A stretch of 64,000 nucleotides of DNA from Clostridia bacterium (GCA_030625885.1 DAOUPZ010000003.1:124001-188000); one strand, 5' to 3'; positions 9,690 through 20,491 are shown, counted from the first letter of the stretch. Program-made: numbers and translations. Notes: generated by a model not told the origin, from the letters alone.

Positions 9690-10182
9690 AAATATTACCC
9701 CCTTAAAGATGTTTTCAAATCCTATTAAGACAACACTTTATTCAACAAGCTGAGATGATGTTCTGTATCAAATTACAATAATTTTTTCACAATGACTGCT
9801 TCATGACAATTTATAGTCTATTGAAGTTTTCCTTTAATCTTATTATATTAAAAGTATTATTAAAAATAGTTACAAAAAAGTTAAATTTTTATTTTAAATA
9901 ATATGTTATTATGGAAAAATATAGACAAATCGTTTTGTTATAATATACGTTAACTATATGAGTTTTAGGGATTTAATGAGAAAAATTGCTATAATAGTTT
10001 TCCGGCTAAAAGCTCAGAGAATGTTTTGACATAAAAAAAGCCTGAATATCAAAATAAAAATTGATCATTCAGACTTTTTATATATTATTATAAAAATTTT
10101 AACAGTTATTTCTTTTGATTGTATTCTTTCTGTCAAATCTGCAACTTTTTGCTTTCAGATGAAGCAATGGGTGACTGTTTGC
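9690..10182. other. Intergenic region with purL terminator
   Basis: Very AT-rich DNA between the small frame and purL. The only clear element is the hairpin at about 10034-10080; no further gene or RNA was recognised. Confidence 0.6.
10034..10080 (-). terminator. Probable terminator downstream of purL
   Basis: Stem AGTCTGAATGATCAA pairing with TTGATATTCAGGCTT, with a small bulge, then TTTTTT on the minus strand. It lies about 100 bp after the purL stop. Confidence 0.7.
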
Positions 10183-13100
10183 TTATTTAAAATAATTAAC
10201 CCCAGCTTCAAATATCCGCTGATCATTATTCCCGGGAACATTTACAGCCACATTGGATCCTATTCGTTCTGAATGAGCCATCTTGCCTAGAATTCTTCCA
10301 TCCGGACTCGTAATACCCTCAATTGCTTCAATAGAACCGTTCAAATTGTATGCCGTATTATAAGTTGGGTTACCAGAAAAATCAACATATTGAGTGGCAA
10401 CTTGACCGTTTTCAATCATTTTGGCAATTTCTTTTTCACTAGCTACAAATCGCCCTTCACCATGAGAAATAGGAATGGTATGCATATCTCCTACTTCAAC
10501 ATTCGCAAACCAGGGAGATAGGGTAGAAACAATCTTTGTTTGCGCTAGATGGGAAACGTGACGGCCAATCTCATTGAATGTTAAGGTCGGACTATCATCC
10601 GTCATATCTCTTATTTCGCCATAAGGCAATAATCCTAATTTAATCAGTGTCTGAAATCCATTGCAGATACCCAGCATCAGACCATCTCTTTGTTTTAATA
10701 ATCCCATGACCGCTTCTTTTACTCGCGGATTCCTAAATATAGTGGCAATGAATTTACCCGAACCATCTGGTTCATCTCCTGCACTAAAACCGCCGGGGAT
10801 CATAATAATTTGTGATTTTTGAATCTGCTTGACCATCGCTTCAATCGATTCCTCAATATCAGAAGCTGTAAGATTCTTAAAGATTAAAGTTTCAACCAGC
10901 CCGCCTGCTTTTTCAAACGCACGTGCTGAATCGTACTCGCAATTGGTACCGGGAAATACAGGAATGAATACGCTAGGTTTTGCGATATGAATAGCGGGTT
11001 TTTGCGTATTTCTTTTGTGGAATGATACCCCTTTAGGTGCGGTCTCCTCTCGCTTTGTCTTAGTAGGAAAAATTTTCTCCAAGGGTTTTTCCCAGGTAAC
11101 CAACGCTTCTTCCAAATCGATATCTATACCATTAATAGTGATTGCTTCTTTTTCTTGCGTATGACCTAACACTTGATAATCAACCGCTTCTAAAATGGTT
11201 TCTAGATCAGTGGAAGCATCAACTTCTAAAACAATGGAGCCGTGACCGGGTGCAAACAATGCTTCTGGTGCCATATCATTTTCAAATACCATCCCGATTC
11301 GATTGCCCAAACTCATTTTCGTAATGGCTTCTGATAGTCCGCCGCCTTTCACCGTATAAGAAGCTAATACTTGATCCATTTGAATCATATTAGTAATGGC
11401 GCTAAAGTTTTTCTTTAATGATGCAAAGTCAGGTGTTTCATCTGCTTTACGCTGTAATGGAATGAAAACGACTTGACTGTTTGACTGCTTAAACTCCTGA
11501 GAAACAACCTTGCCGGCATCAACGACATTGACAGCAAATGCGACTAATGTGGGCGGAACATGTAAGTCTTTAAATGTTCCGGACATACTGTCTTTACCCC
11601 CAATTGCCGGAATAGCTAATTCTTTTTGAGCATAAAAGGCACCGAGTAATGCACTAAAGGGTTTACCCCACTTTTCAGGATTTTGCCCTAATTTTTCAAA
11701 ATACTCTTGCAAGGATAAACGAAGGCTTTGATAATTCCCGCCCATAGCCACACTTTTAGCTGCCGCTTCAATGACCGCATACATCGCACCATGGAATGGA
11801 CTCCATTTAGCCAATTTTGGATGATAGCCGTAGGTCATCATGGTTGCAGTCGTTGTTTCACCGCTTAGAACCGGAATTTTAGCAACCATCCCCTCTGCAG
11901 GTGTTGCTTGATACTTACCCCCTAGAGGCATGATGACCGTGTTCGCGCCAATGGTACTATCAAACCGCTCCACTAAGCCTTTTTGACTGCATACATTCAA
12001 ATCACTCAAGTTGGCCATCCAGGCTTTTTTAAGATCAGTTAATTCACTTTTTACGTTTTCTGACAGCGCATTAAAATAATTCTCTTCAGCAATGGGGGGA
12101 ACTACCGTCACCGAGGTTTTTTGTTTAATGCCATTTGAATTTAAAAAGTCTCTGCTAATATCAACGATGGCTTGATCACGCCAGAACATTTTCAATCTTC
12201 GATCATCTGTAACATCAGCCACAACAGTGGCTTCCAGGTTTTCAGCAGCTGCAAATTCCAAGAATGGCGCCACGTTCTCTTTAGAAACCACAACAGCCAT
12301 CCGCTCCTGTGATTCTGAAATCGCCAATTCCGTACCGTCTAAACCTTTATATTTTTTGGGAACAACATCGAGGTTGATCGATAGACCGTCTGTTAATTCT
12401 CCAATTGCCACCGAGACACCGCCAGCACCAAAATCGTTACACCGTTTAATCATTTTGCTGACTGCAGCATTTCTAAATAAACGCTGAATTTTCCGTTCGG
12501 TAGGAGGATTTCCCTTTTGTACTTCTGCACCACAACTCACCAGTGATTCCTCAGTATGTTCTTTAGAAGAACCGGTTGCCCCCCCAATGCCGTCTCGTCC
12601 TGTTCGACCACCTACCAGAATAACCACATCGCCGGGTACAGGTTGTTCCCGTACGACGTTTTCCTTGGGTGCAGCACCGATCAGGGCACCGATTTCCATT
12701 CTTTTCGCAATAAAGTTTTCATCATACACTTCCGCTACCTGACCGGTTGCTAGTCCAATTTGGTTACCATATGAACTGTAGCCGGCCGCTGCAACGGTTG
12801 TAATTTTTCTTTGCGGTAATTTACCTGGTAATGTATCTTCAATCTTAGCTCTTGGATCGCCGCTTCCTGTTACGCGCATGGCTTGATAAACATAGGAACG
12901 ACCGGATAGGGGATCACGAATCGCTCCGCCCAAACAAGTTGCCGCCCCACCAAAAGGTTCAATTTCTGTCGGATGATTATGCGTTTCATTTTTAAACATG
13001 ACCAGCCATTCTTCAGTTTTCCCATCTATATCTACATCTACAACAATGCTGCAAGCATTAATTTCTTCTGATTCATCAAGATCCGGAAGCTGTCCTTGTT

Positions 13101-13962
13101 TTCTTAGTTCTTTCATCGCTATTGTGGCAATATCCATTAAACAAATATCTTTTTCCCGTTCACCATATACATAAGCTCTTGATTTTTTGTAGTCTTCATA
13201 AGCTGTTTTAATAGGGGTTGTAAAGTGATCCTCATGAATATCAACATCTTCAATTTCAGTCATAAACGTTGTATGACGGCAATGATCTGACCAATAGGTA
13301 TCAATCATGCGTATTTCTGTAAGGGTTGGATTTCTTTTTTCTGTATCTTTGAAATAGGTCTGACAAAAAACCAAATCATCTGCTGCCATGGCAAGACCCA
13401 TATCTACACGTAAATCCTCTAACTCCGCAGTTGTTTTTGTCACGAACCCTTCTAAAACAGCAACATCCTCCGGAATTTCAGATGCCACTTCCAATGTAAC
13501 CGGTTTTTCTAACGCAGCTTGGCGGGATTCCACAGGATTGATATAATACGCTTTTATTTTATCAAATTCCGCATCAGATATTTCTCCTTTAAGAACAATG
13601 ACCTGAGCTGAAAGAATGGTTGGTTTTTCTTTCTGTGTTAAGATTTGAATGCATTGGGCTGCTGAATCCGCACGCTGATCATACTGCCCGGGCAGATATT
13701 CGGAAGCAAAAACGCGTTCATCGTGATCTACGGGCAATACTTCGTCATAAACAAGATCAACAGGGGGTTCGGAGAAAATGGTCTCCCGAGCTTGTTCATA
13801 CACCTCATCACTAATTCCTGATATATCATAACGATTGACGGTTCGTATCCCCTTTAAACCTTTAATCCCTAAATTTTCCTTTAAATCTCCAAATAGACTT
13901 TGTGCTTCAACGTCAAATCCTTTTTTCTTTTCAACGTAAATTCGTTTAACCGTCTGATTCAT
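10183..13962 (-). CDS. purL: Phosphoribosylformylglycinamidine synthase, fused large form
   Basis: Converts FGAR plus glutamine and ATP to FGAM in de novo purine synthesis. The 1259-residue protein joins the synthetase (two AIRS-like halves, about 200-960, with GGAATCLGGAIRD and SAFPAIGGKDSMSG-like motifs) to a C-terminal class I glutaminase (about 1010-1259). The glutaminase keeps its nucleophile Cys in LGICNGFQTL (about 1098) and His/Glu in MAHSERIGSN. This single-chain form is the one common in Clostridia, unlike the PurS/PurQ/PurL set of Bacillus. The ATG follows AAGGAGGGTGTTGC. The other pur genes are not in the window. Confidence 0.97.
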   Translation of the reverse strand: MNQTVKRIYVEKKKGFDVEAQSLFGDLKENLGIKGLKGIRTVNRYDISGISDEVYEQARETIFSEPPVDLVYDEVLPVDHDERVFASEYLPGQYDQRADSAAQCIQILTQKEKPTILSAQVIVLKGEISDAEFDKIKAYYINPVESRQAALEKPVTLEVASEIPEDVAVLEGFVTKTTAELEDLRVDMGLAMAADDLVFCQTYFKDTEKRNPTLTEIRMIDTYWSDHCRHTTFMTEIEDVDIHEDHFTTPIKTAYEDYKKSRAYVYGEREKDICLMDIATIAMKELRKQGQLPDLDESEEINACSIVVDVDIDGKTEEWLVMFKNETHNHPTEIEPFGGAATCLGGAIRDPLSGRSYVYQAMRVTGSGDPRAKIEDTLPGKLPQRKITTVAAAGYSSYGNQIGLATGQVAEVYDENFIAKRMEIGALIGAAPKENVVREQPVPGDVVILVGGRTGRDGIGGATGSSKEHTEESLVSCGAEVQKGNPPTERKIQRLFRNAAVSKMIKRCNDFGAGGVSVAIGELTDGLSINLDVVPKKYKGLDGTELAISESQERMAVVVSKENVAPFLEFAAAENLEATVVADVTDDRRLKMFWRDQAIVDISRDFLNSNGIKQKTSVTVVPPIAEENYFNALSENVKSELTDLKKAWMANLSDLNVCSQKGLVERFDSTIGANTVIMPLGGKYQATPAEGMVAKIPVLSGETTTATMMTYGYHPKLAKWSPFHGAMYAVIEAAAKSVAMGGNYQSLRLSLQEYFEKLGQNPEKWGKPFSALLGAFYAQKELAIPAIGGKDSMSGTFKDLHVPPTLVAFAVNVVDAGKVVSQEFKQSNSQVVFIPLQRKADETPDFASLKKNFSAITNMIQMDQVLASYTVKGGGLSEAITKMSLGNRIGMVFENDMAPEALFAPGHGSIVLEVDASTDLETILEAVDYQVLGHTQEKEAITINGIDIDLEEALVTWEKPLEKIFPTKTKREETAPKGVSFHKRNTQKPAIHIAKPSVFIPVFPGTNCEYDSARAFEKAGGLVETLIFKNLTASDIEESIEAMVKQIQKSQIIMIPGGFSAGDEPDGSGKFIATIFRNPRVKEAVMGLLKQRDGLMLGICNGFQTLIKLGLLPYGEIRDMTDDSPTLTFNEIGRHVSHLAQTKIVSTLSPWFANVEVGDMHTIPISHGEGRFVASEKEIAKMIENGQVATQYVDFSGNPTYNTAYNLNGSIEAIEGITSPDGRILGKMAHSERIGSNVAVNVPGNNDQRIFEAGVNYFK

Positions 13963-14160
13963 GCAACACCCTCCTTGAAATAAATTTAGCTGAAGGCTAA
14001 AAGTGAAAAACTTTTTGGTCAGTTCTTAGCCTTCAGCTTCAAGCCTTTATTGTTATTAATCTTTTTCAATATTTTATTTTTTGCTTTCAACTTTCAGCAG
14101 CCACAGGCTGCGGCCTTTCCACTTTCCGCTTAAAAACAGCTTTGCTGTTTTTCATACTTT
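13963..14160 (-). promoter_or_regulatory. Structured leader region upstream of purL
   Basis: On the minus strand, three stem-loops precede purL: AAAAACAGC/GCTGTTTTT (14132-14152), GCAGCC/GGCTGC (about 14097-14111) and a 13-bp stem AGCTGAAGGCTAA (13988-14000 with 14026-14038). The first resembles a terminator. None matches a purine riboswitch core that I can recognise; they may be repeat debris instead of a regulatory leader. Confidence 0.35.
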
Positions 14161-14236
14161 ACAAACTCATTTTAACATAATAAAATATATAAGTATAGTT
14201 AATATTACTAATATCAAACATTAGGAGTGCTTATCT

Positions 14237-15121
14237 ATGGACATCAACTTTGAACTCTATAAAGTTTTTTATTATGTAGCTAAAGATTTAAGCTTTTCTA
14301 CAGCATCCAGCCAGCTGCATATTTCTCAATCCGCTGTTAGTCAATCGATCAAATCATTGGAAGAAAGGCTCAACTGTAAGCTGTTTATCCGAAATCCCAA
14401 ACAGGTTACACTAACCCAAGAAGGTTCTGTCCTATTCAAACATATTGAACAAGCGTTTCATGTCATTAAAAGTGGTGAACGTAATCTTAATGAAATAAAA
14501 GGGCTAAGGCAGGGAGAAGTAAGAATTGGAGCGAGTGATACCATTTGTAAATACTATTTACTGCCTTATTTTAAACAATTTAATGAACTTTATCCGCAAA
14601 TCAAAATTCATGTTACCAATCGTACCTCACCTATGTGTATTCAACTACTTAAAAAAGGTATGGTAGATGTTAGTATTATAAACATTCCCCAAAAACCTGT
14701 CTATCAAAATATGACTGTAAAAAAAACAAAACCGCTTCAGGATGTTTTTATTGCAGGTCATAATTTTAAAGAGTTGAAGCGTCGTGAAATATCATTAAAA
14801 GATCTAGTGCATTATCCTTTATTGATGCTGGAAAAAAACTCCGTTACACGGGATTTCTTTGATGCTTTTTTGCAGCAAAACAACATCGAAATCACCCCGG
14901 AAATAGAACTGGGCAGTGTCGATTTATTGATCGAAATGACAAAAATAGGACTGGGCATTTCTTTTATAATGGAAGAATTTATTCAAAATCAACTTACTTG
15001 TGAAGAAATTTTTATTATCAATCTAAAAGAAAAAATACCGCAACGGTATTTAGGAATTATCACACGTGATGACATTCCCCTCCCTGTTGCGGCACAAAAG
15101 TTTATTGAGTTACTACAATAA
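14237..15121 (+). CDS. LysR-family transcriptional regulator
   Basis: DNA-binding regulator, 294 residues, normal length. The N-terminal winged helix-turn-helix (about 5-65) reads LSFSTASSQLHISQSAVSQS with the usual KSLEERLNCKLFIR recognition region; the C-terminal effector domain (about 90-294) is of the periplasmic-binding type. The ATG at 14237 follows TTAGGAG. It is the only clearly plus-strand gene in the window and is transcribed away from purL, whose leader lies between. The effector and target are unknown; divergent placement would fit control of purL or autoregulation but nothing in the sequence proves it. Confidence 0.9.
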   Translation: MDINFELYKVFYYVAKDLSFSTASSQLHISQSAVSQSIKSLEERLNCKLFIRNPKQVTLTQEGSVLFKHIEQAFHVIKSGERNLNEIKGLRQGEVRIGASDTICKYYLLPYFKQFNELYPQIKIHVTNRTSPMCIQLLKKGMVDVSIINIPQKPVYQNMTVKKTKPLQDVFIAGHNFKELKRREISLKDLVHYPLLMLEKNSVTRDFFDAFLQQNNIEITPEIELGSVDLLIEMTKIGLGISFIMEEFIQNQLTCEEIFIINLKEKIPQRYLGIITRDDIPLPVAAQKFIELLQ

Positions 15122-15161
15122 AATTAATATTATATGATCTCATTCTATCAAATCTGATTAT

Positions 15162-15761
15162 TTATTTAGCCACGTTATTAAATCTCTGATTTACAATATC
15201 CCAGTTTGCAATATTCCACCAGGCATTGATAAATTCTAGCCTTCTATTCTGATATTTTAAATAATAAGCATGTTCCCATAAATCTAAAACTAATAATGGC
15301 GTAACACCCCATTGGGTTAAGTTCTGATGTTTTTCTGCCTGTAAAATCACTAACTTTTGTAATGTAGGATTCCAAGCTAAGATCGTCCAGCCAGAGCCTT
15401 CTACTGCTACAGCCGCCTCTGTAAACTGCTTTTTAAACTTTTCATAATCGCCAAAATCTTTTTTGATCTGGTCAACAACGCACCCTTGAGGATTTAAAGT
15501 ACCATTCGGCATCATATTTTCCCAAAACAAAGTGTGTAAAATGTGTCCGGATCCATGAAATGCGAGTTCTCTTTCCCAATGTTTAATGAGGCAAAAGTCA
15601 CCTGAATTTCTAGCTTCCTGAAGTTTTTGTTCTGCTTTATTTAATCCGTCTACATAAGATTTATGATGCATATCATGGTGAATTTTTAATGTCTGTTCAT
15701 CACAATGTGGCTCTAATGCATTATAAGCATAGGGCAGTTTGGGTAATGAATATGTCATCAT
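15162..15761 (-). CDS. sodA: Iron/manganese superoxide dismutase
   Basis: Converts superoxide to peroxide and oxygen in the cytosol. The 199-residue protein has metal ligands in LKIHHDMHHKSYVDGLN (first His), HGSGHILHTLFW (second His) and DLWEHAYYLKY (Asp and last His). TTG at 15764 and ATG at 15758 are also in frame; ATG at 15761 is chosen from its spacing to AGGAG. A superoxide dismutase in an otherwise anaerobic gene set suggests tolerance of brief air exposure. The metal preference cannot be fixed from these motifs alone. Confidence 0.93.
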   Translation of the reverse strand: MMTYSLPKLPYAYNALEPHCDEQTLKIHHDMHHKSYVDGLNKAEQKLQEARNSGDFCLIKHWERELAFHGSGHILHTLFWENMMPNGTLNPQGCVVDQIKKDFGDYEKFKKQFTEAAVAVEGSGWTILAWNPTLQKLVILQAEKHQNLTQWGVTPLLVLDLWEHAYYLKYQNRRLEFINAWWNIANWDIVNQRFNNVAK

Positions 15762-15821
15762 CAACAGCTCCTTTTTTGTTTTTATAGTGCATATTATTTA
15801 TATTTCCCACAAAAATTATAC

Positions 15822-15877
15822 ACATATCACGGGGACGACTCCATTGGTATACCAATGGAGTCGTCCCCGTGATATGT
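15822..15877. repeat. Perfect 56-bp palindrome between sodA and mnmH
   Basis: Every base of the two 28-bp halves pairs; the centre is GGTATACC and the arms contain CACGGGGACGACTCC. It ends on the first base of the mnmH stop codon complement. The GGGGAC/GTCCCC ends recall the dispersed hairpin family but the inner sequence is different. It may double as a terminator for mnmH although there is no long T run. Confidence 0.85.
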
Positions 15878-16908
15878 TAACTATTCATTTCTTTATGCCA
15901 TTCAATGATTTGATCTGCGGCTTCTTCGCTGCTGATTATACGATTTAAAGAGAGTGCATATTCATACGTATCAGATTTATGCTGATACATAGGATCATAG
16001 TAATTGAGCATGAGTTCTTTAGCCACTAAATCAAAATTCCTATTCTTTACTTGTAAAATGAGTTCATTCACTTTTTCTTTTGAGATATATTTATCCAATC
16101 TTTCGATATGTCGTATGGATTCACTGATCCACATGTCATTTTGAATATAATCTTTTTTTAAAATATTAACCCGATAGTCAATATCAGCATCTACAAAAAT
16201 ATGTATTCCTTCTTTCATTTTGTCATGAATGTAAGGAGGAACCATCACTCGACCAATCCGTTTGCTTTCTGCTTCAACAAAAACATATTGGGTTTTGATA
16301 CGATCAAGTTGGGAATATATCTTAGACTCAAAACTTTTTTGGCTGCTACATTTTCCCAATCCAATCCCGCCTAATAATGAGCCTCTATGATTGGCAGCGC
16401 CCTCTAAATCAAGCATATCCAAGCCTTTCTGTCTTAAAACATGTAATATTTCTGTTTTCCCTACACCAGTGTTCCCATGAACAACGATATAGGTTATATT
16501 GTCATTCATTTTTGGGAGTTGTTCTCTCACTATTTTTCTATACTGCTTGTAGCCGCCATTCAGTTTTGAGATCTTAATACCAATAGAAGAGAAAGCATTA
16601 GCAAAAAAAGTGCTTCTATAGCCGCCTCTTGCACAAAAAGCGGTGATATCTTTGTTCGTTTTTTTTAGTTTAGCTATTTCATCATATAAATATAGTATGC
16701 GAGTTGAAACAAATTCCACACCCAGCCGTCTCGCTTCCTCTACACTTCTTTGTTTATAGGCTGTTCCAATGGCTGCCCTTTGTTCTTCCGTAAATAGGGG
16801 TAAGTTGACTGCTCCTTCTATAGTATCCTGTTTGTATTCTTCCAGCGTTCGCACATCTATAAATAACGTATGATCTTTAACCTTTTCATATTCAACTGAT
16901 AGAAACAT
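15877..16908 (-). CDS. mnmH: tRNA 2-selenouridine synthase
   Basis: Replaces sulfur by selenium in 2-thiouridine at the wobble position of certain tRNAs, using selenophosphate. The 343-residue protein has an N-terminal rhodanese domain (about 5-125) with the catalytic Cys in AFCARGGYRS (about 92) and a P-loop domain with VVHGNTGVGKTEI (about 142-154). The ATG follows GGAGATGAAAGTAA. Activity would need selenophosphate synthase (selD), which is not in the window. The gene is followed immediately by the 56-bp palindrome. Confidence 0.93.
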   Translation of the reverse strand: MFLSVEYEKVKDHTLFIDVRTLEEYKQDTIEGAVNLPLFTEEQRAAIGTAYKQRSVEEARRLGVEFVSTRILYLYDEIAKLKKTNKDITAFCARGGYRSTFFANAFSSIGIKISKLNGGYKQYRKIVREQLPKMNDNITYIVVHGNTGVGKTEILHVLRQKGLDMLDLEGAANHRGSLLGGIGLGKCSSQKSFESKIYSQLDRIKTQYVFVEAESKRIGRVMVPPYIHDKMKEGIHIFVDADIDYRVNILKKDYIQNDMWISESIRHIERLDKYISKEKVNELILQVKNRNFDLVAKELMLNYYDPMYQHKSDTYEYALSLNRIISSEEAADQIIEWHKEMNS

Positions 16909-17137
16909 TTACTTTCATCTCCTAAGTCTCTAGCTAACAATATCTTTTCCTTTTATGTATTAGCATATTAATTTGTTCCATGAATCCCATTTCAATTTAC
17001 CTAACCGCTTGTACTCGATTATTTTCTCTACACATTATACCATAATATCCAAATTAAAATGCATCCTTATTTTCTATTATTATTCTTCTCTAAATCAATT
17101 GAAATATCACAATATTGATCACCTTATTAAAAAATAC

Positions 17138-17175
17138 CAAAACCATATAATAAAATATGGTTTTGATATTTTTTA
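17138..17175. terminator. Bidirectional terminator-like hairpin
   Basis: Stem CAAAACCATAT/ATATGGTTTTG with A-rich DNA before and T-rich DNA after, so it could act in both directions. It has no obvious client gene now: mnmH starts to the left and the transposon begins 230 bp to the right. Confidence 0.55.
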
Positions 17176-17244
17176 AACATTTATAGCACCTACTATAGAT
17201 AAAAAACCTCAGAATTTAATATTTTTTATTATCTCTAATCTTTT

Positions 17245-17392
17245 GTTATATGTAATGCAATAAAGAACTTACATTGCAGGTTCGCAGAAAAGCGAAGGAA
17301 AGATGGGGACATTCCACGAGGCACGAGTGGTGTGTCCCCATGTTGCCAGAGCAATTCTAAATGTAAAAACTTTAATGGGTTTTATATAGATA
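17245..17392 (+). repeat. Dispersed hairpin element, copy D (full length)
   Basis: The core hairpin is at 17304-17340. The left flank carries ATGTAATGCAATAAAGAACT and GCGAAGGAAAGA, and the right flank carries GTTGCCAGAGCAATTC and ends near TTTATATAGAT. It shows the long form of the element, about 150 bp, lying just outside the transposon. The rest of 16909-17402 is AT-rich and shows no gene. Confidence 0.8.
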
Positions 17393-17402
17393 AACATTCT
17401 TT

Positions 17403-17407
17403 TACTA
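17403..17407. repeat. Left target-site duplication TACTA
   Basis: Five bases identical to 30316-30320, directly outside the left terminal repeat. Confidence 0.85.
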
Positions 17408-17445
17408 GGGGTAGTACCAGCGAAACTGTCACCAGGGGCAAAGTA
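17408..17445 (+). repeat. Left terminal inverted repeat of the transposon
   Basis: The 38-bp repeat starts GGGGTAGTACC and ends GGGGCAAAGTA. It matches the outer right repeat at 34/38 and the inner relic at 29/38. Confidence 0.9.
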
Positions 17446-17463
17446 ACTTACACAAAATGTAAA

Positions 17464-17497
17464 AATGGTCTCCTGATATTTCGGAGACCATTTTTAT
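17464..17497 (-). terminator. Terminator after tnpA
   Basis: Stem GGTCTCC/GGAGACC extended by AT pairs, with an A-rich side that reads as T residues on the minus strand; 5-35 bp after the tnpA stop. Confidence 0.75.
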
Positions 17498-17500
17498 TTC

Positions 17501-20464
17501 TTAGATTGAATATATATCTAAAGGTAATCGATCATCCATGTTTAAATCAAAATTGCCGTATGGATTGATATGTGAATAGATCAGTGGGGTTAATGCTCTA
17601 AAATCTTCTTTTTCCATGATATTATACCATTTCTTTTGTGATAATATTTGCTGAATCATTAAGGTATTTATATATACTAAGCAGTTTTGAAGTAGATGCA
17701 AAGACAATACAGACACTTCCTGATCCTCAATTCGATTTGTTGATATTTCTCCACCCTTACCGTAGAAAATGAATGAATTAGCACTATTCCAGTTTTCAAC
17801 TGTATTGAGTCCTTCATGAATTTCTCTTCTTAAATCTTCAGAATGTAGATACTCACATAGAAAGATTGTTTTCACTGCTTTTCCTAATTCAGCCAAAGCT
17901 TGGTATGTAGGATGCTTTAAGTTATTCCTTGTAAATCTTTTCATAATAGCTTCAGTCTCAGCAGTACCTAAACGTAGAGCTGTAGCATATTTGATCATTT
18001 GATCATACTGCTGCCGAATTAAGTCCCATTTGATTGGTTTTGTTAGCACAGGCTGTAAATTTTGATAGGCTTCTGCCATTCCTGTATCAGGTCTGTATAA
18101 TTTCTTTGAATGGAGAGATTTGAACCTAGGCATAAGTTGGAATCCTAGAAGATGGCAGAATGCAAATGCCACTTCACTTTGCCCGTGAGTATCTACATAG
18201 TTTTTTTCTACTTCCATATCAGTACAATGTTTTAATAGACCATCTAGCATAGCAGCTACTTCAGAAGATGAACATGCCTTTAATTGTGAATAAATACATG
18301 TAGAATTTTTTTCAACATGCCAGTAGATCATTACCCCACGACCACGATAACGAATATGCCATTCTGTCATTAGATTCTGATCCCAAGCCCCAAATTTTTT
18401 TGAATCTGAAGCACATGTTGTTGTACCGTCACCCCATATCTCCTGCATACGACATTTAAGTATGGCATTAACCACTGAAGCTGTAGCATTTGTTAGATTA
18501 TCTTTATTTATAAATTTACGTCTAATGTATAAAAGGTCCTGATAATTTTCTCCATGATTCCCTGTTGAAACGCGTTTCAAGCCTGTATTTGTTCCTAATC
18601 CATAAAGAGATAGAATAAGTCGCTTTTGGATAATTGATCGATCTAATTGTTCTCTAGAAGCCATTGTCTTGAAATGATCTGTAAAAGATAATCTTAAATC
18701 AGCTTCTTTTAATACATCCAGTAGACTTATCATAGGCCATATGCGAAAAACTTCTGATTTTAACCGAAAAAGATTTTGTGGTTCCGGCTGTGCGTCTAAT
18801 GGAGAAACTGTTATCCGTCCACCTGCTTTGTCAGAAATTCTAATCTTTGGATTCTTAGGTAACCCGCTGTTTAATTTACTAAGAGCTTCGCACATGGATT
18901 TTTTTAAGCGTGATATAAATGCTTCGGCAACTAATGGTTGTTTCAATGCTCTATAGTTTTCTTCTCTACGCTGCTCAAAGTCAGTTGGAAGGTCTTCATC
19001 AGGATTTCTATATCTATTAGCTCCCTTAACCCATATTTCTTTGCATCTTAATTTATCCCGAAGGGTTTGCAAGGTAACAATTTCATAGTTGATTCGATTA
19101 ATCCGTTCTTCTCCATTATCATCTTTTTCGATTACAGCTTCCCTCATTACAGGACGTATAACACCATCAATAGGAATATATTCACAACTAGGAAAGTAAT
19201 GTATGTTTGTAAACGAATACTTTTTTATAATCTCTAGAGCTTGTATAACAGGTTTATGTACATCATTGTTGGAATAAAATTCTAAGATACTCAGTAATCT
19301 AGGTACCATTCTTCTATAATGATTTCCGTAGCTTGCACGCATTACAGTATATACTTTTTTCCGATAAGCTACACCGGTATTTTTAAATTCTTTAATCAAT
19401 GCTTTTAAAGTTTGTTCACTAACAACAGGGAATAGTACATCCTTAATAATTCCATCTGGATTATTAAGAACAGCTTCAGCCATATTGAATAATATTCCGT
19501 TTTTCCCATTAACTTTTTTAAAATCGTTCAATAATTCCTTGTCTACTTTTCGTTCAGCCCTTACACTTATCCGATGAATGATCTGTGTTAATAATTCAAT
19601 AAGATTATCTGTAATTTCTTGACCTCTCAGATAAAAGAACGCAGCAAGAAGGGTATAACGTATAGGTTCAGGATGCCTTCTTAATTCTCGAATATCTTCT
19701 GAAACGGCTCTCTGCTTGTATTTTTTGATAATCTTTTGTGGGATATCCTTAAATAAATCTGGTGGTAGATTCAGTTGTTGTATTGTCTTGAGTTTAGTAA
19801 TCTCTTTAAAGATACTATCTAAGCCAATGCGCCCTGGATCAGTTCTTAATTGACTAAAAGAAAGAGTATCATCCTTTGAATTATCAAAATCAGATTCTTC
19901 ATGCTTCGTCAGATCACTTATTAGCAAGTCAATTTGAAATAATGATTTCCGAGATATCTTTTGAAAGGATTCCTGAAAAAATTGATTTTCATAAGCATGA
20001 ATTGCCGATCTAACTAAACGATCAAAACGGTCCGTGGTAGGGGGCTCAATCTGGAGTTCCCGAAAACGATTGTACGCTTCTACTTTTAAGTGTTCATACT
20101 CAGCATCATAATAAAGAACATGCTGCTGAAGCCAAGAAGATACATCTTCCATATTTTCAACTGTAGATTCTTTAAATCCAAAGTATTCTCTTATCTGAGC
20201 ACGATGATTTTTAATTGAACGACCATTCCAGTCATAATCATCAAAGAGTTTACCATCAAGGTTAAGATGTTTAGAAATATAATGTATTACATCCTTGGGT
20301 ATTTCATGTTTATGGTTTGGAAACCTGGCTTCATACTGAAAAAATTTAAACAGGACTGCAAACCCCAAACGGGTCGATCCTGTTTTATTTCTCAACAAAC
20401 TATGTTCATTAGGTAAGAAAGTAAAATATTCGATTAATTCATTTACTTCCCAGTTACGTTTCAC
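17501..20464 (-). CDS. tnpA: Tn3-family transposase TnpA
   Basis: DDE transposase for replicative transposition, 987 residues, the normal Tn3-family length. The N-terminal part (about 1-170) matches the DUF4158 DNA-binding region. The catalytic triad is visible: Asp in [11 protein letters not shown] (about 688), Asp in [12 protein letters not shown] (about 758) and Glu in [12 protein letters not shown] (about 890). The start is GTG at 20464, 8 bp after AGGAGG. It lies 27 bp after tnpR in the same direction, so the two are probably co-transcribed. No sign of damage. Confidence 0.96.
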   Translation of the reverse strand: MKRNWEVNELIEYFTFLPNEHSLLRNKTGSTRLGFAVLFKFFQYEARFPNHKHEIPKDVIHYISKHLNLDGKLFDDYDWNGRSIKNHRAQIREYFGFKESTVENMEDVSSWLQQHVLYYDAEYEHLKVEAYNRFRELQIEPPTTDRFDRLVRSAIHAYENQFFQESFQKISRKSLFQIDLLISDLTKHEESDFDNSKDDTLSFSQLRTDPGRIGLDSIFKEITKLKTIQQLNLPPDLFKDIPQKIIKKYKQRAVSEDIRELRRHPEPIRYTLLAAFFYLRGQEITDNLIELLTQIIHRISVRAERKVDKELLNDFKKVNGKNGILFNMAEAVLNNPDGIIKDVLFPVVSEQTLKALIKEFKNTGVAYRKKVYTVMRASYGNHYRRMVPRLLSILEFYSNNDVHKPVIQALEIIKKYSFTNIHYFPSCEYIPIDGVIRPVMREAVIEKDDNGEERINRINYEIVTLQTLRDKLRCKEIWVKGANRYRNPDEDLPTDFEQRREENYRALKQPLVAEAFISRLKKSMCEALSKLNSGLPKNPKIRISDKAGGRITVSPLDAQPEPQNLFRLKSEVFRIWPMISLLDVLKEADLRLSFTDHFKTMASREQLDRSIIQKRLILSLYGLGTNTGLKRVSTGNHGENYQDLLYIRRKFINKDNLTNATASVVNAILKCRMQEIWGDGTTTCASDSKKFGAWDQNLMTEWHIRYRGRGVMIYWHVEKNSTCIYSQLKACSSSEVAAMLDGLLKHCTDMEVEKNYVDTHGQSEVAFAFCHLLGFQLMPRFKSLHSKKLYRPDTGMAEAYQNLQPVLTKPIKWDLIRQQYDQMIKYATALRLGTAETEAIMKRFTRNNLKHPTYQALAELGKAVKTIFLCEYLHSEDLRREIHEGLNTVENWNSANSFIFYGKGGEISTNRIEDQEVSVLSLHLLQNCLVYINTLMIQQILSQKKWYNIMEKEDFRALTPLIYSHINPYGNFDLNMDDRLPLDIYSI

Positions 20465-20491
20465 AAATATTTCCTCCTAGTCGAATAGGTA

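Noticed and set aside
13963-14160. Purine riboswitch upstream of purL
   Set aside because: Stem-loops exist, but the three-way junction core with conserved loop sequences is not visible.
16973-17176. A 67-codon plus-strand frame
   Set aside because: AT-rich, without ribosome site, and it covers the bidirectional hairpin at 17138-17175.
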